Below, in pieces: positions 33,226 through 44,682 of a DNA stretch of 64,000 nucleotides. Position 1 is the stretch's first letter; every line of letters begins with the position of its first letter. A model generated the notes under the pieces. That model was not told the origin of the DNA. It made no database searches and saw only the letters and a program-made list of their open reading frames with translations. The translations under genes were made by a program, and so were the position numbers. The DNA comes from Cenococcum geophilum 1.58 (Eukaryota; Ascomycota; Dothideomycetes; Gloniales; Gloniaceae), in NCBI GenBank assembly GCA_001692895.1, contig KV748243.1, forward strand, positions 875,248 to 939,247. Direction: 5' to 3'.

Positions 33226-33528
33226 TAACAGCTTCCAGCTGACATGACCCCGCACCCTGCCTTTTCGATGACCACCCTTTATGTCAGATTCCGAGTGAGT
33301 AATGTTCTCCTGAAATGGTTCAGCTACATTCTAATTCCCTGCGCACCGAGTATCCTTGTTCAGATCGTAAAGGGTTTCCTCGGGTGTGTCCCTTTTCCGA
33401 GGAACGCAGGTCAACCGGACCAGTGCGAACCGACTTTTCCCAAGTGAAGTCACAACCCCTTCACGATACCGACCCGTTGGAACGGCAAAGAGCTCAACAC
33501 TTCAAGAGAACACCGAATGCGTCTTCAT

Positions 33529-33720
33529 CTACTCCAGTCGTGCTTGAGCTGTGCATCCATGTTCTCTCCAAACACGTCGGGAATAGGGACCTTTTAGCCA
33601 AATATTGACGCTAGAGCCACCTCCTAGTGCATAGCCGCGCGTGTGGTCCGGGCCGGGTTTCTCGACAATATCTACCCCATTAAAATAAGAGATTCTATAG
33701 AGTTTATATAAGTAATGCAC
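33529..33720 (-). pseudogene. Fragment resembling a GMC oxidoreductase FAD-binding signature
   Basis: A short frame reads GPDHTRGYALGGGSSVNIWLKG. This resembles the glycine-rich GMC oxidoreductase signature (G-x-x-LGGSSxxN) that holds FAD. Nothing else of the domain is intact around it, so this would be a relic. The match is short and may be chance. Confidence 0.4.
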
Positions 33721-33907
33721 ACAGTAGAGGTAGATCTACGGCCTTATTAAGCTAGTAAAAAGAGAAAAGTAAAATACGGCTTTTAATCACGAATAGACCA
33801 ATATATAATTGTTAGACTATTAGATTTGCCTCATTAAGCTCTATGTCTCTATAGTATTAAGGTTTTTTTAATAAAAGTTATAAATTAAAAGTTATGACGT
33901 GAGCGAC

Positions 33908-33987
33908 GGGTTATGACGGTCAGTATCAAACTGCGCACGGACGAAATTTGTTAGGAACCGTCACAACTATGCCGACCGTCATAACCC
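33908..33987. repeat. Short inverted repeat (hairpin, 14-bp arms)
   Basis: gggttatgacggtc at 33908-33921 is repeated as its perfect reverse complement at 33974-33987. A partly similar third piece (gttatgacgtgagcg) sits just to the left. It could be a tiny MITE; no target duplication was recognised. Confidence 0.6.
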
Positions 33988-34736
33988 ACGTTAGAGAAAA
34001 TATACCTTAGTATAGCATTACCTGGACCTCACAATGGGTTGGGTAATACCCACTGGTTTTCGGTCAGACGGCGAGTCCTCTACTAGGCCACACCTTAGTC
34101 ATGCTCCCTTTGCGGCTGAAACCGCTTCGCTTTGTAGGGCTGATGCCTTTCGTAGGTCTCAGCTACACGTCGATCCTCTTCAGGTTGCATCCTGCAGGGT
34201 CTGTCATTTGCTAGAAAATTTATCAACCAAACATCATTCGCCTTACGAAGGGCGGTATGTAGCACTGAGCAATCAAACATGTTGCTGAAAGCCACATTAG
34301 GGTAGCCATCGGAGAAAAGACTGAACGCGGTTCCACCCGCCTTCCAAAAATTCTCCAACCCCCCATGTCATCGCATTATCCACCGACGTTAGCCACTGTA
34401 GGACTAAGAGAGGTACATGGAACTTGTTAGGAAATCGGAGAAATCGCAGAAATATGATAACAAGCTCTCCACGCCGCTCAGTGATTGGGCCGTTCAGAAT
34501 TTAGCACATGCTATTTAATTATATCTTGACGGAAGGATTGGCTTCTACACTCATACTTTCCAATTGTTTGAACAGAGCTCAAGTTAAACAAGTTTCCTAA
34601 CCAGAACACTTGGAATCGCCCCAAGATATGCGTGGCAATTTAGGCATAATAAAAACAGAACAGGTCCATCTAGCAAAATGAGCAGTGTTGGAATCACGGG
34701 AACTGTTACTATCATTGCCTGTATATACACTGCTAT
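33988..34736. other. Intergenic; no supported gene
   Basis: A minus-strand 87-codon frame (34358-34095) is open but unrecognised. The rest is AT-richer 3' flank of the DUF7924-like gene. Confidence 0.4.
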
Positions 34737-36032
34737 CTATTTCGTAGCTTGCTTTCGTCCCGGCCTTTTGGGTGTTCCCGGCCCAGAGAAAGAAGTATCC
34801 GGGGTTACATCTTGTGGATCAGCAATGCTTGACTGACTATTATCCCCCGCTGGACGAGAAGTCGACTCAACATTTGATCGCGAGAGATGGTGACTTTCCA
34901 AGTCTTGCGAAAGTCCGAATTCCTCTGGAAGCAGGGGCACTTCGAAGTTGAAATCAGATGGTAGTTCGTCAAGGACTGAGCGGATCCTATCCAAATGCGT
35001 TGGCATCCATATATCATAGACATTCTTAGTGAACCGGTACGCCCTCCATTTCTCTTCTCCCCCCATCGTGAAGCTAAAATCGTGGATCAAATGACGGTAG
35101 AAAGTGGTGTTCGGCCCCTCGATTACAGGGTAGTGGCCGTAGATCCTCACCGTCCGATGATCGTGTGAAATGGAGAAGGCTAGGATTTCCCGGTGTAACT
35201 CTTGTTCGCGGTTTACGAGCCGGAAAAGCTCGACGATAGCCCTGACTGCAAGGGTCATGCTGTGAGCATTCTGTCGGTCTGCCACGTCCAGTGCTGCAGC
35301 ACCGCACTTTACTTCGCACGTTAGGAATGGAAAGTACATGTAATACGTGGCCATAAAGAAGGACATGTCCATGACGCCGCCTAAAACGGGTTTTATCTTG
35401 GAAAGTTGATCTTCCGTGAACGCAGTTCGCTTGAACCCCACAGCATAGTCAGGCTGTGGGCGAGGCCCAAGCACGGGAATGGAATTATTCCAGCCTTCGT
35501 TGACACTTTCGATTAAACACTTGAGATGTTTGGCGCCACGGATGGCAAAGGACTGAGCGGAAGGAACAATTAACCGAGAGATGTCTTGGATAACCTTAGC
35601 TTTGTTCCTGTTTTGTATCATTCCGCAAGTATCCTCGAAAAAATCGTCATGGAACATGGAATCCTCAGGAACTGTTTGTTTCATCTCCAGCAGACTTCGG
35701 CAAAGGTCCATACTTTCCTTCGTGGCGCCCTTTTCGTTTTCTCCCACGTATCTGCCCATATAGCTCCCTTTGGTTCCAAGTACAACTTCGTAACGCGCAT
35801 CCTGGTATGGCGCACTCTTTTCTTCCCTCGACTTTTGGTCGCTGGATGTGGTAGAGCTAGCCGTGAGGGAACCCGGCTCCGATCGTTTGCGGCGAAGGAA
35901 AGACGTCGACTTCCTCCTTGCAAGCAGATAACTCACTATGTCGCCCGGCTCAAAGTATTCCTTAGGCCAAGTTTGTTTCCTTCGCCAATAATCGATAGGA
36001 TTAGTTGGCGTTATGCCGTTGTACATTGGCAC
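34737..36032 (-). CDS. DUF7924-like fungal protein, possible PD-(D/E)XK-type fold
   Basis: An intact, intronless 431-residue frame at the border of the transposon island. Residues about 1-110 are basic and Ser-rich. The conserved-looking part runs from about 150 to 375. It includes KVIQDISRLIVPSA, a PxPDYAVGF segment, the strand YFPFLTCEVKCG and DVADRQNAHSMTLAV, followed by predicted strands and helices up to HLDRIRSVLDELP. The tail is Ser/Pro-rich and ends in a basic stretch. From memory this matches a domain of unknown function common in expanded families of filamentous fungi (DUF7924). The Asp...Glu-x-Lys arrangement (PDY ... CEVKCG) recalls PD-(D/E)XK nucleases, but that is inference. No activity should be assumed. 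GC and codon use look normal and unRIPed, unlike the DNA to its right. Confidence 0.7.
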   Translation of the reverse strand: MPMYNGITPTNPIDYWRRKQTWPKEYFEPGDIVSYLLARRKSTSFLRRKRSEPGSLTASSTTSSDQKSREEKSAPYQDARYEVVLGTKGSYMGRYVGENEKGATKESMDLCRSLLEMKQTVPEDSMFHDDFFEDTCGMIQNRNKAKVIQDISRLIVPSAQSFAIRGAKHLKCLIESVNEGWNNSIPVLGPRPQPDYAVGFKRTAFTEDQLSKIKPVLGGVMDMSFFMATYYMYFPFLTCEVKCGAAALDVADRQNAHSMTLAVRAIVELFRLVNREQELHREILAFSISHDHRTVRIYGHYPVIEGPNTTFYRHLIHDFSFTMGGEEKWRAYRFTKNVYDIWMPTHLDRIRSVLDELPSDFNFEVPLLPEEFGLSQDLESHHLSRSNVESTSRPAGDNSQSSIADPQDVTPDTSFSGPGTPKRPGRKQATK

Positions 36033-36508
36033 CTCTCGACCAGTTAGTCTCTTAGCAGTAAAATGTGCAGTAGATGTCCGCAGTTGCTTTCAGAGAGGCG
36101 CGGTTAAGGAGTTGTCGAGTGGGTTTCCAACTTCACGCGATCGCTTTCGATTTTCGGATTGTACAGTCAACTGGCTCTACAGAAGCTTAGCTTGAGTTGG
36201 CTGTATCGCGTAGCGGAACAAAGTTGTATACCTCTTTGTGCGAAATCTTGGGTCTCTGCGCTTCCGCTTTGCTGATGCCTTGAGGATGTCCCTATTGACA
36301 AGTCAGCGGTGAGCATTTGGTTGAGTAGAATCAGGAAAAGGGTGCACTTTGATCTTTTCGTATAGACCGTTGTCGCCTATCCTCCTCGGTGGCTAGCTTT
36401 TCGATCACGGGCCATGTCGATTAGCAGTTGGAGGGGAGAAGATATCTTATGTTGTCGCTATATTCAAAGCTAGAGGTAGGATCCGGTTGACGAGTAGAGT
36501 TGCTAACC
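36033..36508. other. Upstream flank of the DUF7924-like gene
   Basis: No gene or repeat is recognised. This is the last stretch of normal composition before the left end of the nested transposon stack. Confidence 0.45.
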
Positions 36509-36702
36509 TATCCCTTAACCCGCTGGTTTTGGCACTACGTTATCGATAAGGATCCAGCCAATAAGAGGCTCTCGTTCGAGCCTTTGTGATGAGAACTACA
36601 ATAACCTAAGGATATTCAAATTACCGATTTCGTATATATCTAGCTATCTAGGCCTAGTCCTTAGAGTTAAGCTTTAAGAAATGCTCGTTCCAACACTACA
36701 CA

Positions 36703-37128
36703 TGTAACGGAACCTTATAGTAAGAACTACGATGGGTCCTGTTATTGGGCTAGGTGTATAGGAAATGCAAGTATAATAGTCAACAAGTAATAACAACTGG
36801 TGGAGTGGTTGCCCAATAGATTAACTCTAATTATATTCTAAGAATTACTACAAGAAAGGAACTATCTAGGTAGGGACTAAGGGTCCTTAAATACACAACC
36901 GTACTCCTATGAAATCCTTCTTATACGTAATGTACGTGTGCTCTATCTGCTCTATTGCGGATTATATAGATCCCACAGATTATATAGATTACCCCACGTA
37001 ACCTTAGTTACTATTCCTCGTTATATAGTTCTACCGGCTCTATCCTAAACTATGCCTAAATTAACCAACTAGCTTCTTCTAACTCCTCTCCTAGTAGTTA
37101 TAACATTGTACTTAAAGCGTCCATAACA
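36703..37128 (-). repeat. LTR of the gypsy element (3' LTR in element sense)
   Basis: 426 bp beginning TGTAACGG and ending CATAACA on the plus strand. It aligns with 44257-44682 along its full length, with differences mostly C/T and G/A. Confidence 0.9.
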
Positions 37129-40100
37129 CCATCTCCCTTCTCTTTATCTTTGTCCTTAAAGATTCCTAATATCTCTAAGTTATTTATTAGAGGTGTAATA
37201 TCCATCTAATTAATTTAGTTAATATCGTTGCTTATTATACCTAAAGCAATTTCTTCCTCTTTAACTACCCGTTATGCTCGTACTATTACTGCAATATTAT
37301 CTCTTAGTAAGATTATACCGTCTCCATATTCTCGCTGTTTGAAAAAGGGGTTAGTTTATATTACGCTAGTAAACCCATCTTCGTAACAACCGTCCTCTTA
37401 TTTAGAGTGCACTAAAGTAAATATTTATTTATTTTATAACGTTCGCTCCGTCTCTAATGCTAAATATATATAACCTATTACTCTTAATAGTCGTCTAGTT
37501 CCCTAATTAATTTATCTTAGGGTTTTATATTTAATCTGCTGCTACGCGGCTAGATAATAAACTGTCTGTTACTCTAGCAAAACTACGCCGTTCTCGTAAC
37601 GCAGAACGGGAGGCTGCTAATGCTTAGCAACGGGCTCTCAAGTCTCGTCTTGCGGCGTCCGCTTAGTTAATCCGTCTTAAGAAGGTCCGTAAGAAGGTTC
37701 GTTCTAAGGAGTAGAAACTTATAAAATAGGGTTTATAGGAACTTGGCGATAAAAGAACGGATTCTCTTCTAATAGAGAAGGAAATAGATCTAAGTAGCTC
37801 AGTAACTGCTCTTCTTAGATCCCCCTTAGGTGACTTATTCTTTAGCGATTCTTCTTTATTAATACTACCTAACCTAATCTCTTCTAATACTCCTATACCT
37901 TTTCTATAGCATTCTTTAAATTTTCTAGTAGCTCCTAGGTAGTCTTAATATAGCCTATCTACTTAACCTCGTACTATATTTTATCGTTAACGTCCTTATA
38001 ACTAACGATCTTTAAAACTTACTATTTGTCTTCCTCTTATCCTCTATATATATCTGCTTCGTAAACCAGTGGCTTAATATTCCTATATACTGGCTCTAGT
38101 ATTACAATATACTATATAGGGTAAATCTTTATCTTGGCTAGTAGGTTTAACTTAAACGTAACTAGTAAAATTCTTTACTTAATTTCAAAAGGTCCTAGTC
38201 TAACGTAGTTTAACTTCTTACTTAGTTGTTAACTCTTGAAATTTTTATATAGTAGCTATACTTTATCTCCTTTCTTAAAATCTAGTCCCTTAGATCTCTT
38301 AGCGTTATAGTACCTTTTTATTCTCTCTTATACTTTCTTTGCTAATTTTATAAGGTTTATATAAAGATTTATTAACGTCTTTATTCTTTCTTTAGCTATG
38401 CTACTTATTCTCTTTACTTATTATAGTAATAACAATATTCTCAGCTTATATCCATAATTTGCCTTAAATAGTAATGTGCCTATTCCTTCTTAAGGTATTA
38501 TATTATATGCAAACTATATAACTGGTAATAGCGATACCTAATTATTCTGTGTATAATTAATATAATATTTTAGATACTGCTCTAGCGTCTAATTTAATCT
38601 TTCCGTTTAACCGTCTGTCTATAGATAATATGCGGTAGAAGTTACTGCTTAAACTCCTTACTCCGCTAAGAATACCTCCTAGAATATTGCTATGAATCTT
38701 AGATCTCTATCTAATATAATCTTACTTAGTACTCTATATCTTATAAACACTTCTTTAACATAGATTCTAGCAATATCTTCCGCTAAGATTTCTTCCGTGT
38801 ATACTATAAAGTATCCCTACTTTATAAGCTTATCTACTATTACTAAGATTATATTATAATCTTATCTAGTAATAGGATCTCTTAACTTTAGTAACTTAAT
38901 AATAAAGTCCTATAATATAACCTCCTATAGTCTTTCTAGTATTTTAATAGGTTATAGCCCTCTATATAGCTTATGCCTTATTAGTTTATTTCTTTAGCAA
39001 TCTAAATACTCCTTTATAACCTTTCTAGCTATTCTCTAGATTCTATTAATAATATACTCCTCTTAGAGTCTTAACACTAAGCCTATAGCTCTATTATGTC
39101 CTTAAGTTAATCCCTTATAGAACTCTTCTATGAATTGCTCTGCTATACTTCTTAAGATATACTTCGCTTCTTAATTTTCGTATATATCCGTCTGTAGATC
39201 TTCTAGCTATACTTTTAGAATCCTTTGTGCCTAAAAGCTCTCTAGTATTTTATAGACTTTTTCTAGTTTCTTATCTTCCTAAGTCGCTATAATCTTTAGA
39301 TAATTATACCTAATTAATCTATCTATATCCTTTTGTAGTAAAGCCCCTAATAGCTTCCTGTTATTTTATAGTTTAGCTTTACGGCTTAAAGTATCTACCC
39401 GCGTATTGTCTATACCCTTAGTATACTAAATCTTAAAATAGTATTCTGCAAGTATCTCTACCCATCTAACCTATCTTTAGTTAAGTTCTTTAGTTATTAG
39501 AAACCCCGTTAGGTTCTTATAATCCATTTTAACTATAAATGGTTTTTCTATGCCTTATAAGAACGCTCTCTATTCCTTTAATGCTATAACTATACCTAAT
39601 AACTCCTTATTATAAATGTTATAGTTTAACTCTAGTGGTGTCATTTTCCAACTATAGTATACTACTAGGTGCTATCTATCTTAATGCCTTTATATAAAGT
39701 ACGCCCCTAGTATATAATCTAATATATCCGTTTCTATAACTATCTTTAACCCTAGTTAATAGATCTTAAGAACTAGCTCCTAGGTAAATAACTCTTTAAC
39801 TTTTTTAAAGAGTTCTCTTTATTCCTCTCCCTATGCCTATAATTCTTCTTTCTTTATTAATCGCGTAAGTGGCTTAATATCCTTTAAACATTGCGCTATA
39901 AACCTTCTACAGTAATTATAAAATCCTAAAAATAATCTTAACTGCGTAACGTTCTCTAGTTCTTGCCAATTTACTATAGCCTCGATCTTCTTTAGATCTA
40001 TATTAAGTTAGCCTAGTTTAATAATAAATTTAACGAAATCGGTCTTCCTAGTAAAGAATTCGTATTTTTTAATTATTACTAGCATCTGTTCTTCCTATAG

Positions 40101-43100
40101 TCTCTTTAAGACCCATTTAACATATTCTCCGTGCTCTTCCTTAGTTATTAAGTAGATAATAATGTCGTTAAGGTATACCATAATAAACTCATCTAAGTAT
40201 TCTCCTAATACATTATTAATACGCTTCTAAAACGTTACTAGTGCGTTTATAAGCCTAAATTACATAACTAATAGTTTATATAGTCCTTCCTTTAACCTAA
40301 AGGCTGCCTTTTATTCGTTACCTTTCTTAATCCTAATCTAATAGTACGCCTACCTTAGATCTATCTTTATAAAGATTTGCGTATTACCTATCCTATCTTA
40401 GATTTCGCTAATTAAGGGTAAAAGATACCTATTCTTTCTTATAATGCTATTTAACTATCTATAGTTAATATACAGCCTTAGTTTGCTATTTTTCTTTAGT
40501 ACGAACAGTACTGGATAACCCGCTAATAACTGCGATGGTCTAATATATCCCTTTTATAAGTTTTTTTAGACAAACTCTTTTAATACTCTACCTTCTTCTT
40601 CGGTAAGCTTATAGATTAGGAAGAACCTTAGACTTATTCCTAGTTTTAATTCTATCTTATAATCCTATGCTATATACTCTAACAGCTTTTTACTTTCTAG
40701 TGACCATAGTTTCTTACTATACTTGTGGTATCTCTTAGGTATATAACTTAAGCCTTACTTAGTCTCTTCGTATGTCGCTCTAACTTAGTACTATACCAAC
40801 TTAGCCTATTGTTACATTTTGTGGCGTTAAGTATCTCTAATATTAACCTAACCTATAATCCAATTAATCTTTGGATTATATTCCTATAACTAAGGCATCC
40901 CTAATACTGCCTTATCCCGTCCCAATAGTAGGATATTAAAAGACATTTTAATTTATCTTCCTTTAATAGTTAACTAAATAGGTCCTATTTTAAGATTAAT
41001 AATCCCTCCTTTATAAGCTATTAGATCTCCTAAAATTATAACTAATAGGTAAGGCTCCTCCTTTTATCTATGAGGTAATCCTATCCTTTTAACTATTGCT
41101 AGCGAGATATAGTTCCTTATTGCTCCACTATCTATTAATGCCTTAAACTGCTAATCTTGCTATTTAACTTATAAATTTAGGTGTCGTCCTTAAATTCCTT
41201 TAAGGGTTTAAGGCTCTACTACTAGCTCCCTCTAATCCTATAGGCCTCTACTTTTCCTAACTATTGGCTATTTAATCCTATTATACTTAGCTTACTTTTT
41301 AGCTAATACCTAGTTCGCTTTTTATCTTTAATATACTATAGACACATATTCTCTAAGCATTCCCACCACTATTATCCGTCTAAGCATTCTTCCATAAGGA
41401 ATCTTCCTAGTTAAAGTATTAAACCCCCTTCCTTTTAGACTTCTACTGGATGCCATTTATGCATATATTTGGCATTTCTATACTATTATTCGTCCGTTAT
41501 CTAGTATATCCTTATAGGGTATTTCCAATTCTTTTCCTTTAGATTCTTATATATTTTATATATATTATCTACACACGCAATCTATAATAACGTATAATAT
41601 ACTAGGTGCTTTAGGTTAACTCTTAGCTTATCTTTATCTTTAAGTTTAAACCTCTATTATGCTAATCTAAACATTATAACTTTATTCGCGGGTACTAAGA
41701 TACGTCTCTTACTTCTCTAGTCCTCTAATTATTCCTCTAGATCCCTTAACGTTATAATTAAGGCTCCCTTAATATAAGTTATAGCCTTCTTAGTAATTGG
41801 GTGGTCTTAGATAACTTTTTCATCCAACCACATATAGAAATCTTCCCACTTATCGTTGTGCCTCTACCTATACTACTTTTGGTACAGCTGCTAGAGTGTA
41901 TACGGTCTGTCTATAAGGAAGTATCTTCTTATTACTATATCGTAACAGCTCTTTATATATCGTTCTTTAAACCTAGTAGGAATTCCTAAATCCTCTTTAT
42001 TTTCTAGTTTAGTAAGCTACTTAGCTCTTAGTATACCTGCCCTAGGCCTATTAGTAATTCTTTATACCAGCGCTCTATTCTTTATACGTCCTAATATGCT
42101 AGATCTCTTATCTAGTTTCTGTTCTTACTATATAATAATTCTTACTCTAAATTTATCTATAGTTTCCTTTAGTTTACGCCTTACGCTTAGATCCTTAAAG
42201 TTATCTTACTTCTTAATTATAGTATTAACTTTTCGATCTTTAGTCCAAACATTATATTCTACTAATAAGTCCTCTAGGTCTATATATCTATCTCCTAGTC
42301 TAGTTACTATTTGCATTGCAGATTCTCTAATCTATAAAGAAGCCTTTTGCCTCCTACCTATGGGTGTCCTAATTTGCACTCCGAATTCTTAACCCCTTAA
42401 ATTCTTTAATCCTAAGCTTACTTCTAATTTAAGCTTAGCTTCTGCCTTAGTCCAACTAGGCTTGCTTAGTATTCTTATCTCGTCTTAAGAGTCTTAAATC
42501 TCACTCATCTCGTCTTGAGAATCTTGTGCCTGTAGGAACTTCCGTCCCGAGCTCATTTATATATCTTTAAACTAAGCTACTGCTCTACTCTATTGGTTTT
42601 CGTCTATTATAGGTCCTTAAGCTTACCTTATCTTATCTTAAGAATCTTAGTCGTCTCTTATCTTATCTTAAGAATCTTAAGCCTTTAGCTTTTTGCCTTT
42701 ATTAAGTGCCGAAGTAGTTCGCTATTCTTTTTCTCTTATATCTTGCAAAGCGATAAATATCGTATCTAGTGGGGTTTTAATCCCTACTAATGTTCCCTAT
42801 TCTATAGTGGAATTATCCTCTACCTCTAGTATAACATCTCTAATAGCTACGTGTTCCTAGTAAACCGCTTATATTACCTTATTATTATGGAATATTTCGC
42901 CTATATTAAATATATTATCCTTAATATCCGATCTATAAACTAGTTTATTAGTTCCTCTATATCCTATAGGTACTAGCTCCTATAGCTAGTAGCTTACACC
43001 ATACTTAGCGTCCTTATAAATTTAGCATGCGTTATTATAACAAAACGCAAAACTTTTAATTAAATACTCTTTTATTCCTCACAGCGCATTATTATCCCTC

Positions 43101-44256
43101 TATACGTATATATCGTCTACCGTTAGTTTAGTTCCCTTTATTATATAGTATCTCTAACTATCTTTATAATCCCTTGCGAAGTAACCTTATTTTCTATAAT
43201 TTATATAAGCTCCCTCTCTAAACTATTACTTTTACTATAAAGTCTACCTAAATATTTTCTGCTACTAAGATCCTTAGTTTAGCCTCTACTCCTTAGACCT
43301 TTAATTACTTAATCCTTATCCCCTAGGTTTTTACGGTTTCTTACTCTATCTCTTATAGGCTTCTTTAGTACTACTTAGGTCTATTAGCTCTCCGCCATAC
43401 CATAGTTTCTAACTTAGCTTTAGTTGTTGCGTATTCTGCGCCTTATATAACTATAGAACTCTATCCTAGCCTTTCTTAGCCTATTCCCTTTAGTAGATCT
43501 AATTATTAATCTTAATCGCTTAATCTATTAGTTCCCTTAGGGTATCCGCATCTTCTATTAGGATAATCGCGTCTTAGACTTTAGCCTTAAGTCCTTATTT
43601 ATACTATGCTATAAGCGCCCTATTATTCCACTTAACTTATATTACTAACGTTTGGAACTGCGTTATATACTTAATTGCTAAGGTTTATTACGTAATATCT
43701 TAGAGTTTTTTTTCCGCCGTAGTTACTGCCTCTAGGTCTCCAAATATTTATATAAGTTACTCCACAAATCCATTCTAGCTTAAGAATATAAACCATACCT
43801 CTTAGTTTATAGTCGTTATTCTATTTACCTAAATCTCTATAAGGTAAGGCTTAAACTATTTAAGTGCTCTTCCCGTTAGAAACAGTCCTACGTACGCTAT
43901 TTAATCTATAGGTATTACCAGCTTAGCTCCTTCTTACGCGACCTTAAAGTGCATTTACGTAAGAAATCCTTTAAGCTTTAATCTTTCTCCTAAGTATCTT
44001 TCGATTAATAGTAACTTAACCTTTACTACGCCTATCCCGTTAATCCTATTTTCCAACATTACATTATTTTCTATTAGCTGGTCAACTATCTCTTATAGTT
44101 GTCCGACCGTTATAGGTTGCTATAAGTTAGTATCTACTATACTAGTGTCGTTACCTAACCTTAATATAGTTGCTGCCGTTAATGGCGTTATAGTGGCTGC
44201 TTTTAGTAGCATGTTGTCTAACTTCTTATATTAATACCGTAACTAGGTAGTAATTA
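37129..44256 (-). pseudogene. Gypsy internal region: decayed gag-pol
   Basis: Read on the minus strand. Gag from 44212 starts MLLKAATITPLTAAT and later shows the segment IKYITQFQTLVI and LRELID-AIKINN, typical of fungal gypsy gag. RT near 40270-40120 contains YLNDIIIYL where active enzymes have YLDDILIYS, so even the catalytic Asp pair is lost. Integrase near 39010-38930 shows C-RNKLIRHKLY, matching the last Cys of the HHCC finger and the stretch after it. Dozens of stops interrupt every domain. Confidence 0.8.
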
Positions 44257-44682
44257 TATAACGGAACCTTGTAGCAAGAACTACGATGGGTCCTATTATT
44301 AGGCTAGGTGTATAGGAAATGCAAGTATAATAGTTAATAAGTAATAATAACTGGTAGAGTGGTTGCCTAATAGATTAACTCTAATTATATTCTAAGAATT
44401 ACTACAGGAAAGGAACTATCTAGGTAGGGATTAAGGGTCCTTAAATACATAACCGTACTCCTATAAAATCCTTCTTATACATAATATACGTGTGCTCTAT
44501 CTGCTCTATTGCGGATTATATAAATCCCATAGATTATACAGATCACCTTATGTGACCTCGGTTACCATTCCTCGTCACATAGTTCTACCGGCTCCATCCT
44601 GGACCGTACCTAAATCAACCAACTAGCTTCTTCCAACTCCTCTCCTAGTAGTCGTAACATCGTACTTAAAGCGTCCGTAACA
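44257..44682 (-). repeat. LTR of the gypsy element (5' LTR in element sense)
   Basis: 426-bp partner LTR. Its last 140 bp (about 44545-44682) are noticeably less RIP-mutated than the rest and than the same part of the other LTR. Confidence 0.9.

Larger units (their letters stand above)
36703..44682 (-). mobile_element. Complete Ty3/gypsy LTR retrotransposon, RIP-inactivated
   Basis: Two 426-bp LTRs (36703-37128 and 44257-44682) are flanked by the 5-bp duplication acaca (36698-36702 and 44683-44687). The element is 7,980 bp. Coding sense is minus: gag begins near 44212, the RT core lies near 40270-40120, and the integrase zinc-finger region is near 39010-38930. That order gag-RT-integrase is the Ty3/gypsy order. 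All frames are riddled with TAA/TAG stops and sequence is extremely TA-rich, the signature of RIP, so no product can be made. Confidence 0.9.

Noticed and set aside
41801..42392. Short plus-strand frames inside the gypsy element
   Set aside because: They are antisense to gag-pol and open only by chance in TA-rich sequence.
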